Assembly: GCF_018446385.1 (NCBI RefSeq)
Contig: NC_055988.1
Location: 160,840,209-160,904,208 of the forward strand
DNA length: 64,000 bases
Source: Zingiber officinale
Taxonomy: Eukaryota; Streptophyta; Magnoliopsida; Zingiberales; Zingiberaceae
Direction: 5' to 3'
This document shows positions 1 through 8,975 of the stretch, piece after piece; positions within the stretch are counted from its first letter, which is position 1; each line of letters opens with the position of its first letter. The notes under the pieces were generated by a model, which did no database searches, was not told where the DNA came from, and saw only the letters and a list, made by a program, of their open reading frames with translations. A program made the translations under genes and the position numbers.

Positions 1-383
1 TGGTGAGTAATGATTTTTATTCTTTTTTTTTGGGACCAAGTTAATTCACACAGGTCTTCAAAGTCTACCATCAAATTGTATTTAGTGATGCATGTATTCC
101 TATCCTATCTGGCATTGCTTTTGCAGGAAAAGGAAGAGCAGTAATGCAATGGACCAAGAGGGTTAAGGTCGCTGTTGGGACAGCTCGTGGAATAGCATAC
201 CTTCATGAGGATTGTAATTTCTATTTTCTTTCTTGTTCCACTCAGCTTTGTTGACTTGAAATAAATCATACATTAAATCAGAAATTTTTGTCAATTTTAT
301 TTCTTGTATCAGGCAATCCTCGGATAATTCACAGAGATATCAAGTCCTCAAACATTTTATTAGATTACAACTTTGAGACTAAG
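1..383 (+). pseudogene. PERK-type receptor-like kinase, internal exons only
   Basis: Two exons of a serine/threonine receptor kinase are readable. The window opens with the last two bases of an upstream exon (TG) and a strong GTGAGT donor at 3-8. Exon A is 127-213 (acceptor TTGCAG) and encodes GKGRAVMQW followed by a stretch ending in AYLHEDC. Exon B is 313-383 and encodes NPRIIHRDIKSSNILLDY and then NFETK. HRDIKSSN is the catalytic loop of subdomain VIb. The phases fit: a split Gly joins the upstream exon, and GAT T|GC joins A to B. The wording resembles proline-rich extensin-like receptor kinases (PERK), plasma-membrane kinases, but the ectodomain lies outside the window. The exon that should follow, carrying the DFG motif, is not found; CACTA and LTR sequence begins instead. 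The gene is therefore probably truncated or interrupted by repeats. Family confident, PERK subfamily likely. Confidence 0.8.
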
Positions 384-720
384 GTTGCCATACATCTTGT
401 TTGGTGCACTGAAACTGTCAGAACTTTGAAACAAAACTATCTACTTTGAAATAGAACTATCTATTTTGTCATCATATGTTTTAAATTCGAATGTCACTAT
501 CTACTTTGAAACAGAACTATTTAGTCTTTGTGTATAGTTGAATTCTCCTGTAAATATTAATACTTTGTAATTGAATTCTATTGTTTTGGTACGAGTTTGA
601 AATCATTAGCTGAGCTAATTAATGTTATTTTATATGTCAAATTCAAATCTAGACATGGTAAAAGAAAATTAATAGTTTTGTAAATATAAAAAAAATGATT
701 TTGTAAATAGATTTTTTTAT
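384..720. other. Intron-like AT-rich sequence after the kinase exon
   Basis: No coding sequence seen. A short motif, roughly ACTATCTACTTTGAAA with AGAACTATCTA, recurs three times between about 436 and 520. GTTGCC directly after exon B could serve as a donor. Confidence 0.4.
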
Positions 721-978
721 TTTAAAAAGACAACGCTTTTAAAGTGTTGCACAAGTGTTGTCTTTGCCAAAAACAACAACACTTTTAAAGCATTGCAAAG
801 ATGATGTTTTTGCAAAAAAATACACAACGCTTTTAAAGCATTGTCTTCGCTACAAACGATAACGCTTTAAAAGCGTTGTCATTGAGCAGACTTTTAACAA
901 CAGTGCCTTTAACAACGCTTTTTCAGGCACAAAGACAACGCTTTAAAAGCGTTGTCTATTAGTTTTTTTCTTGTAGTG
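721..978. mobile_element. CACTA (En/Spm) transposon terminus with subterminal repeats
   Basis: The segment ends in TTTTTTTCTTGTAGTG (963-978), the reverse complement of the plant CACTA terminal inverted repeat CACTACAAGAAAAAA. In the 250 bp before it, a palindromic 20-22 bp motif recurs about six times (ACAACGCTTTTAAAGCGTTG and variants at about 731, 778, 830, 860, 917 and 944). Dense subterminal repeats of this kind are the usual transposase-binding arrays of CACTA elements. The opposite CACTA end was not found between the kinase exon and here, so this is a truncated copy or one end of a larger broken element. No transposase is present. Confidence 0.75.
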
Positions 979-2068
979 AAAGTTTTAAACATAAAATTAA
1001 AACTTCCTAATTTGTTTTCGGATTTTTTTTTAAATAAAAATTTCTCTTTTGAAATTCCCTTCATGGTTTGTCATTAAAGGAAACTTTTATAAATTAAAAT
1101 CTTTCTATTAAAACATGTGGATGATTTCCAAAAAGGAAAGTTTTCTCTAAAATTAAAATCTTCCTCTCAATCTACAAATAAGGAAAGATATCAAATCTTT
1201 TCTTAATCTTTTGTAGAAACTATAATAGGAAAGATTTAATTTTAAAACTCTCTTTTAAATCATGAAGATGGTTACAAAAAGGAAAGTTTTATCAAAAATT
1301 AAAATATTTCTTTTAACTACAAATAAGGAAAGATATCAAACTTTTCTCTTACTCTTTTGTAGAAAGCTATAAAAAGAAAGATTTAAATTTCAAACTCTCT
1401 TTTAAAATCATGGCTTCCACATAATAAAAATTTTTAAAAATAAAATCCCTTTTATTTTATTTTGGCCGGTCACACAAACTTGAGTTCAAGCTAGGGCCGA
1501 CCACCTAATGAAACCAACTCACCTTGGTTTGGCCGGCCCTAGCTTGGGCTCCAAGCTAGGCTTGGTCGGCCACCTTAATGTGGGTAAGAAGGTAGGTATG
1601 GATGGGTATAATACTTTATAAATAAGAGGCTACGATAGAGACCGAGAGGAGGAATTGGTTTTGGTCTCCCGATTAAATTAAGCTTCCCGTGTTCGCCCCG
1701 AACACCCAACTTAATTTCATCAATAATAATTCATACCACTAAAGAATTATTATTGAACTACCGCACCAATCCCAAATTATATTTTGGGCTCCTTCTTATC
1801 ATGAGTGTGTTAATCTCCCTGTGTTTAAGATGTTGAATGTCCACTAATTAAGTGAGTTACTAACAACTCACTTTAATTAATATCTTAGTCAAAGAATAGT
1901 ACCACTCAACCTTATTGTCGTGTCGGACTAAGTCCACCTGCAGGGTTTAACATGACAATCCTTATAAGCTCCTCTTGGGGACATTATCAACCTAGATTAC
2001 TAGGACACAGTTTCATTCTATAATCAACAACACACCATATAAGTAATATCATTTCCCAACTTATCGGG
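979..2068 (-). repeat. Old copia-type LTR, distal part (split by the gypsy element)
   Basis: AT-rich sequence with internal repetition (AAGGAAAGATATCAAA at about 1181 and 1326, with related segments around each), then GGCCGGCC-rich sequence at 1460-1580, then LTR-like sequence up to the target site. It continues at 13336 after the gypsy insertion; the shared TCGGG at 2064-2068 and 13336-13340 is the insertion's TSD. In minus orientation the LTR begins at 13808 with TGTTAGAGTGTATACTAAAA, a start typical of a widespread monocot copia LTR. No primer-binding site or internal domain is seen in the interval, so it looks like a solo LTR. The left edge is uncertain: it may end near 1440 or reach the CACTA end at 978. 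Confidence 0.6.
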
Positions 2069-2731
2069 TGATCCTGTCCGAACCAGGGGTCAACGAACGC
2101 TGGGGATGTGGCGCTCCCTGCTGGATCCTCGAGTGCTCAGGCCAACCTGCAACAAAACCGAGCCGGGGGGGTGTCCCGGCGACGGCCCTCCGACGATCAA
2201 GTCAGGCGAGGGGATAGATGAAGAAAGTGGCTGCAGGATGAAGACTCTCGTACCTTCGGTTGAAGAAGTGGAGGCCTTATATAGACCTCTCGAAGGAGCC
2301 TGGGCGCGTCAATCAAAGCAATCACCTGCTTTCGACCATGCCCAGGTATGGGTCTGTCAGAAGGGCATCCATAAGGTCATACCGCTACTGTATCAACCTC
2401 TCCATGATGTGACGGCAAGACCCTCTATCGTGAAATCTTGTGTACGGCATAATCATCAGACATGCCTTTGCTGACATCCCATATCCTGAGCCGAACGAAT
2501 AGGCCGCTCGGCTAACCTTTGTATCCTCGCCCTTATCCTGGCCGAACGGACCACCCGCTCGGCCCTTCGGTTCAATGGGCAGACACCGGCCCTTGATCCT
2601 CCGCGTGAAACCCAAGCCTATGGTGGGTTATCTCGGCTCGCTCGGACTGCTCACTGACGCGGCCATTACCCACTTAGTCAGCCCTCCATCCGTCCTCAGC
2701 CCTTCGATGGTCCCCATTCTATCACGGATCA
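2069..2731 (-). repeat. 3' LTR of the Retand-like element
   Basis: 663 bp with TGATCC...GGATCA termini, preceded by TSD copy TCGGG. It is highly similar to the 705-bp copy at 12631-13335 over the first ~500 bp. It then differs by several small deletions between about 2560 and 2731. A TATA-like motif (TATATAAGG on the minus strand) lies near 2277-2285. Short open frames inside the LTR are not genes. Confidence 0.95.
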
Positions 2732-2750
2732 CTTGCCTCCCCTTCAAGTC
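2732..2750 (-). other. Polypurine tract of the Retand-like element
   Basis: On the minus strand GAAGGGGAGGCAAG sits immediately before the 3' LTR start TGATCC. This is the expected position of the primer for plus-strand DNA synthesis. Confidence 0.8.
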
Positions 2751-3434
2751 TAGTCGAAGGAGGCAGTGAGTCCGACTGACTGGACTATGTGTCCGAGCGG
2801 GCGGTCGTCGCCTTACCGTCGCTTATAATATCCCTTGAGCCATTCGGCCTTTATGCCAAATTCAGCCGCTCGGCTCTTCGTTTTGGATGTCTTGGCGCTC
2901 AACGTGGACGTTTGCTTGTCTAAATCTTCTCAAAAATCACGCAAATCCTTTTCATTAAGTCGAAGCATGCGCGGTATGGGCGCATTAATTGCGCCTGGTG
3001 ACAGAGCGCCACGTGGCTCTTCTCGCGTGGCGGTGATGATCCGTACGATGGGACGCCGATTGTTTTGAAATGGACGGTTAGATGATGACCTCGTCTCTCG
3101 TGACCTGCATCCGACGGACGAGGCCGACCAGCCTCGTTCGCATAAAGCCTTCGTCTTCGCCCTTACGCTGCATTCTCTGTTTAATTGCGCGTCCTCCGTC
3201 GAAGGTGCCCGCGGCTGCATCGTTCCGGCTGTCCTAGTTCTTGCCTCTTGGTGGTTTTCGGCTTTCTAGTGATCCTCTCCGTTCATCTTCCCTCAGTAAG
3301 CTTCTCCCTTCCTTTTGTTCGGCCTTTCCCTTTCGCGGGGAACTCCTTTCGTCCCCTTGCTTACGAACCTTTATCTGTCCTCCGTTTCTGAGTTTCTTTC
3401 GGCTTCCTTCTTTCTTTTTCTGGGTACTTTAGTC
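2751..3434 (+). promoter_or_regulatory. Leader region upstream of the antisense ORF
   Basis: Between the polypurine tract and the antisense ORF start lies GC-rich, then CT-rich sequence (dense CTTTC/CCTTC runs at 3270-3425), which would be the 5' leader of a plus-strand transcript. CCCTCAG|TAAG near 3290-3300 could be a splice site. No clear TATA box can be placed. The short open frames here do not resemble proteins I know. Confidence 0.35.
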
Positions 3435-5596
3435 ATGGCGAGCACTTCCGTACCCGCTGTTGATGTTCATGGTCCCTGGTATATGACCATGGAGAGTAAA
3501 TTTGATTAGGAGGGTGCTCGGCATCTTGTTCGGACGTACGGGATCCCGGACGACCATGAAATAGTTGTAGCCGGCCCGACCGATCGGCCCCATAACCCTC
3601 CGATCGGTACCATTTGTTTTTTTCTAGACCAATTCCAGGGCGGCCTTAGATTTCCTACCCATCCATTTATTTTGGAAGTTTGTAATTATTTCCGCATCCC
3701 GCTCGGCCAACTTGTGCCGAATTCCTTTAGGCTGCTGAGCGGGGTGGTCGTCCTCTTTAAGCTGCACAGTATTCCACTTGACCCCAAAATATTCCACTTC
3801 TTCTTCTACCCCAAACAATCCGAGTTGGGCACTTTTATTTTCCAAAGTAGAATAGGCTTCAAATTTTTTGAGAATATGCCGACCTCCAACAAGCACTGGA
3901 AGGAGTTCTTCTTCTATATACGACTTCCCGAGCGGCCAGCATTCAGAACCAAATGGCAGACCGCTGTGCCGACCCAGCCGGAGCTCGGCAAATTCAGAAG
4001 CAATCCAGCCTACCTTCATGCGGCAAACTGGTTGTCCGGTCAGCGGTACAAAATCGACTAGTTGCTTCTCAAGGGGGTGTTGTACATTTTTGGATTATCT
4101 CCCGTTCGAGCCAATCTTCCCTACCGCATGGGTAAGGACTCTTTACTCACTTCGCCTTTTTTGTCTAACTGATTTTAATTTTTTCTACTGCAGCTGAAGT
4201 CATGTGGCGCTCTAAGGCTACTGATCATCTGAAATTGAAAGCCGTGGAAATTGAGGCGGCTACCAAAAAAGAACTCGCCGAGCGGGGTCTAATCCCCAGC
4301 CGCCCGGCAGCTACAGGAGAGGGGGGGACGCAGTCCGCCCCTGAAACAGAAGTTACCCAATCCGCTTCAATGGAGGTTGAGGCGGATCCTGTTTCCTCTG
4401 CTCCAGCCGAGTTGGGAGTCCCCCAGGCCGGGGATTCACCACTGGAAGTTCGGCGGAAACGTCGAAGAGACCCCAGCCTTCCGCCGACCCAAGAGGGCGA
4501 ACCACAGGCGCCGATCGAGGTCGCTTCGCCAGATCGCACGCCGTCGCAGATCGGGACCTCAGTGGCCTCGCCCACCGCACAGCCCTCTGGCTCTCCTCCT
4601 CGGACTCGTCGTCGCTTACGACGGTTGGGCGAAACATCAACCATAGGGGAGTCCTCGGGCCAGGCGACGGCGGCTGAGGAAGTGCCGGCCGGCCACCCGA
4701 CCGTCAAGACTACCCTTCGATTCCCATCGGAGGAATATTTATTGTCTGTCGATCGGCCATCAAGCCCCGTTCATGAAATAACCTTGACGGGTCCGCTTGC
4801 CAAACTTTTCGAGGACGCCCAGATTCGGGTGGCCCTCATGACGCCCAAGCAGCTCGGCGATAACCACATGCAGCAGGCCACTCAGGTAGGTTCATTTTTC
4901 TTCCTGAGCCATGCTACTGTTTGGTTTCTGATTTTATTATTTCACTTACAGCATTGGGCGGAGCAAATCGCCACTAGCCATCGGCTGGCCGAGCTAGAGG
5001 ATCTCATGGAAAAACTCCAAGTCTCGGGGGGTCCATCGGCCGAGCGGGAGAAACAAGCCCGCGAGGCCGAACAGAAGAAGGCCGCCGACCTGGCTACAGA
5101 GGTGGCTCGACTTGAAGGATTGGTGAAGAAATGCGACGCAGACGTGAAGCGCGCCAGTAGCCGGAAGAAGAGGGCGATCGCTGATCTGGACAAGATGAAA
5201 GTTGAAGTCCGAGCCCTAGATCAGCAATCTAAGGATCTGGAAGCCCAATTAACTGCCGAACGGGATGGGCGCTCAGCTGAACGCACTAAAGCGGAGGTGG
5301 ACCAAAAAGTTCTCCAAGATTCACTAATTGCCTCCCGAGCGGCGCTCAGAAAGTACAAGGAGGGAGAGCCGAGTCGCCTAGCAGCAGCGCGCCAAGAATA
5401 CCTCCGCTCGGAGCGGTTCGGCTCAAAATTTGGTGGCAACGTCTCCTCAACTTTCGCCGAGGCGGTCAAGGTCACCATGGCGTACTTGAAGAAGGGAGGG
5501 CACCTTCCTGCTGACCTGAGCATTCCCTCTTCAGATCTGGCGGCTATGATTGACGATATCCCGGATGCCTTTTTTAATTTTGAGGACCCGGAGTGA
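3435..5596 (+). pseudogene. Antisense ORF of the Retand-like element (gypsy-type transposon domain plus coiled coil)
   Basis: A plus-strand gene lies antisense to gag-pol between integrase and the 3' LTR. Three exons are proposed: 3435-4131, 4194-4885 and 4952-5596. The introns (4132-4193, GTAAGG...CTGCAG; 4886-4951, GTAGGT...TTACAG) are short with canonical ends, and frame is kept across both. Exon 1 starts MASTSVPAV and reads on through GIPDDHEIV, CFFLDQFQGGLRFP, HPFILEVCNYF and LVPNSFRLLSG. This is the signature of the plant family annotated as putative gypsy-type transposon (Pfam Transposase_28). The C-terminal half is Ala/Glu/Lys/Arg rich with heptad-like spacing, a probable long coiled coil. 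Two in-frame TAG codons (3507-3509 and 4059-4061) break exon 1. Antisense ORFs in this position are known in Retand/Ogre relatives; their function is unknown. Confidence 0.8.
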
Positions 5597-5977
5597 GGCG
5601 AGTTCTTCCAAGTACTTTCTGTATTTCATCCGCTTTGCGGATGTAAAATTTTTGTACGCGCCGTTCGGCCTAGTTGTGTTCCTTTGCTTGTATTTTTGTT
5701 TGCCCTTCATTGCCTTTTTTTTTTTTTTTTTTTTGTCTGTTTGGTGCTTATCCGTAGAGTCAGTTAAGCTCCACGTGTTCCCCACTAGGCGACCGATCGG
5801 GTCAATCAATTGACTAGATTTCCTTGAAATCGTTTAGCGATTAGCTATACTGTTTGCATTCAGTGAATGCGAAGTATTGGCAAACCGATAGCCGATCGGA
5901 GTTAATTAATTTAGTACTTGCGAACGCTCGTTATTTGGCGTCCTTAGTTCCATCCAGTAAGTTCACAGTCGCGGGTT
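5597..5977 (+). other. 3' flank of the antisense ORF
   Basis: No gene. A run of about 18 T residues lies near 5718-5735. The rest is spacer leading into the tandem arrays. Confidence 0.4.
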
Positions 5978-6152
5978 CGGCGTGGATATTTATAGCCGAT
6001 CGGCGCGGCTCTCGATCTTTAACGACGGAGCTCGTCGGCGCGGATATTTATAGCCGGTCGGCGCGGCTCTCGATTTTTAACGACGGAGCTCGTCGGCGCG
6101 GATATTTATAGCCGGTCGGCGCGGCTCTCGATCTTTAACGACGGAGCTCGTC
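5978..6152. repeat. 58-bp tandem repeat, about three copies
   Basis: A unit of about 58 bp (GCGCGGATATTTATAGCCGG with GGCTCTCGAT and ACGACGGAGCTCGTCGG) is repeated three times with few changes. A further, more diverged copy sits at about 7066-7122, on the far side of the 64-bp array, so the two families are arranged A-B-A. Confidence 0.9.
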
Positions 6153-7075
6153 GGTCGTCGGTCTTCTGCTCGGGGATTTATAGACGCCGGCTCGTCTCTA
6201 CGGTTTAACGTCTGGGCTAGACGGTCTTCCGCTCGGAGAGTTTATAGACGCCGGCTCGTCTCTACGGTTTAACGTCTGGGCTAGACGGTCTTCCGCTCGG
6301 AGAGTTTATAGACGCCGGCTCGTCTCTACGGTTTAACGTCTGGGCTAGACGGTCTTCCGCTCGGAGAGTTTATAGACGCCGGCTCGTCTCTACGGTTTAA
6401 CGTCTGGGCTAGACGGTCTTCCGCTCGGAGAGTTTATAGACGCCGGCTCGTCTCTACGGTTTAACGTCTGGGCTAGACGGTCTTCCGCTCGGAGAGTTTA
6501 TAGACGCCGGCTCGTCTCTACGGTTTAACGTCTGGGCTAGACGGTCTTCCGCTCGGAGAGTTTATAGACGCCGGCTCGTCTCTATGGTTTAACGTCTGGG
6601 CTAGACGGTCTCCCGCTCAGGGATTTATAGACGTCGGCTCGTCTCTACGGTTTAACGTCTGGGCTAGACGGTCTTCCGCTCGGAGAGTTTATAGACGCCG
6701 GCTCGTCTCTACGGTTTAACGTCTGGGCTAGACGGTCTTCCGCTCGGAGAGTTTATAGACACTTGCTCGTCTCTACGGTTTAACGTCTGGGCTAGACGGT
6801 CTTCCGCTCGGAGAGTTTATAGACGCCGGCTCGTCTCTACGGTTTAACGTCTGGGCTAGACGGTCTTTCGCTCGGGGATTTATAGACGCCGGCTCGTCTC
6901 TACGGTTTAACGTCTGGGCTAGACGGTCTTCCGCTCGGAGAGTTTATAGACGCCGGCTCGTCTCTAGGGTTTAACGTCTGGGCTAGACGGTCTTCCGCTC
7001 GGAGAGTTTATAGACGCCGGCTCGTCTCTACGGTTTAACGTCTGGGCTAGACGGTCTTCCGCTCGGAGATTTATA
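6153..7075. repeat. 64-bp tandem repeat, about 14 copies
   Basis: Unit of 64 bp containing GTTTATAGACGCCGGCTCGT, CTCTACGGTTTAACG and GGGCTAGACGGTCTTCCGCT. Spacing between successive TTTATAGACG motifs is 64 in most copies, with a few copies 1-2 bp shorter (CGGGGATTTATAG variant at about 6167, 6618 and 6870). Copies are nearly identical, implying recent amplification. Tandem arrays between pol and the 3' LTR are typical of Tat-clade elements. Confidence 0.95.
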
Positions 7076-7122
7076 ACCGGTCGGCGCGGCTCTCGATCTT
7101 TAACGATGGGACTCGTCGGCCT

Positions 7123-7436
7123 TTCAAGGCTAACTCCTTACCAGGTCGAGCGACCTTGGCCTTCTTATCATATCCCGCGCTAGAACAATATTTATGCCCG
7201 GCCGAACAGCACGGATCATTCGCTTACGAGTTTAAATATATAACCCTCCAGGCCGATCGGCTCGGGGCCTTCATTGGTCGAGCGCTTGGCTCGGTTATTA
7301 TACCTCCGGCCGAACGGCTCGGGGCCTTCATTTTTTCGTTGACGATGCCTTATATTTGTTCTCTTAATTTTTCATTTCTGCATTTCAAGTATTCAGTCGA
7401 AAAAAGTACATAGGATGATTTACATTGGCACACCTT
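7123..7436. other. Spacer between tandem arrays and pol
   Basis: GC-rich spacer with a repeated phrase, about GGCCGAACGGCTCGGGGCCTTC (7249-7275 and 7309-7333). No coding signal; it lies just beyond the integrase stop on the minus strand. Confidence 0.5.
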
Positions 7437-8975
7437 TCACCCCGCCCGGTAAGGCTGGAGATGGTTCGCGCTCCACGGCCTATCTAGCTGCCGACCGTCC
7501 TCATCCTCCAAATAATACGCGCCCGAGCGGAGCTTTTCGATGATTTTGAAGGGGCCTGCCCACGGAGCTTCAAGCTTGCCGACGTCGCCGACCGGCTTGA
7601 CTTTCTTCCAGACAAGATCGCCGACCTGGAATGATCTGGGAATGACGCGCCGGTTGTAGCTTTGCTTCATACGTTGACGTACGGTACGCCATCAGCCGAA
7701 CGGATGCCTTGGCCCGCTCCTCATCAACCAAATCCAGCTCCATGTTCCTCCGCTCGGCGTTGCCTTCATCGTAACATTGGACCCGGACGGACTCGACGCC
7801 GACTTCAACCGGAATGACCGCTTCGCCGCCGTACACTAGATGAAAAGGTGTGACGCCCGTTCCTTCCTTAGGAGTCGTTCGGATGGCCCATAAAACGCCC
7901 GGCACTTCATCCGGCCAACTTCCTCCCAAGTGGTCGAGCCGAGCGCGCAGAATACGGAGAATTTCCCGATTGGCTACTTCGGCTTGACCGTTGCTTTGGG
8001 GATAAGCCACGGACGTGAAGTGTTGCTCGATGCCGTAGCTTTTGCACCAATCTTCTAGCACCTTCCCTGTGAATTGCTGCCCGTTGTCGGAAACCAATCG
8101 GCGAGGGATGCCGAACCGACAGATGATGTGTTGCCAGATGAATTTTTTGACCATCTGCTCGGTGATCTTCGCCAGCGGTTCGGCTTCCACCCACTTGGAA
8201 AAATAGTCGACGGCCACTAGCAAAAATTTCCTCTGCCGGTCGCCATCGGAAATGGACCGACAATATCCATTCCCCATTGATCGAACGGGCATGAAATGGT
8301 GGATGCCTTCATTTCTTCGGTCGGTCGGTGGGAGACGTTGTGATATTTCTGGCACGAAAGGCATGTAGATACTGTCCGAGCGGCGTCTGCTTGCAAAGTT
8401 GGCCAAAAATACCCAGCCAGGAGGATCTTCTTGGCTAACGAGCGTCCGCCCGGATGCCCCCCGCATGGTCCTTGATGCACTTCCTGGAGGATGTAAACCG
8501 AGTCCTCTGAGCTCACGCATTTCAATAACGGGTGCGAGAAAGCTTTCTTGTAAAGTTGATCGCCGATGAGTGCGAACCGACCGGCCCTCCTTCTTAGCAA
8601 TCGGGCTTCATACGCATTGGATGGTGCAGCGCCCGAGCGGAGGAATTCTATGATGGGTGTCCGCCAATCGCTTGGAAATGTAAGGCTTTCCATCCGGTCG
8701 ACGTGCGCCACCAGCAGTACTTTTTCAACTGGTTGCTGAATGGCGACCGGCGTTATAGAACTTGCTAGTTTGGCCAACTCATCGGCTGCCTGATTCTCCG
8801 TTCGGGGAATCTTCTGAATAAGAACCTCTCGGAAAGTAGCTTTAATTTTTTCAAAGGCCTCAACGTAGAGTTTAAGCCGAATGCTGTTGATCTCAAAGGT
8901 GCCAGAAAGTTGCTGAGCGGCCAACTGTGAATCCGAATAGAGAGTCACCCGACCGGCTCCCACATGCCATGCTGC
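7437..8975 (-). pseudogene. Retand-like pol, C-terminal half: RNase H end and integrase
   Basis: Minus-strand pol continues after an in-frame TAG at 8976-8978 with the rest of the archaeal-type RNase H (LYSDSQLAAQQL). The integrase zinc finger follows (GPCGGHPG ... CLSCQK). The catalytic core has the D-D-E residues in VAVDYFSKW, LVSDNGQQFTG and PQSNGQAEVANRE. Two frameshifts break the frame: one near 8235, between the zinc finger and the core, and one near 7655, after LMAYR. The C-terminal chromodomain-less tail (FQVGDLVWKK ... WAGPFKI) ends at TGA 7437-7439. In an intact element integrase joins the cDNA to chromosomal DNA; this copy cannot be translated as one protein. Confidence 0.9.

Noticed and set aside
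979..2063. Internal region of a full copia element
   Set aside because: No tRNA-Met primer-binding site, polypurine tract or coding motif; fits a split solo LTR better.
5854..6111. 85-codon open frame on the plus strand
   Set aside because: It is the translation of the 58-bp tandem repeat.
6153..7075. Regular repeats that could suggest a CRISPR array
   Set aside because: Units are contiguous 64-bp tandem copies with no unique spacers, inside a plant gypsy element.
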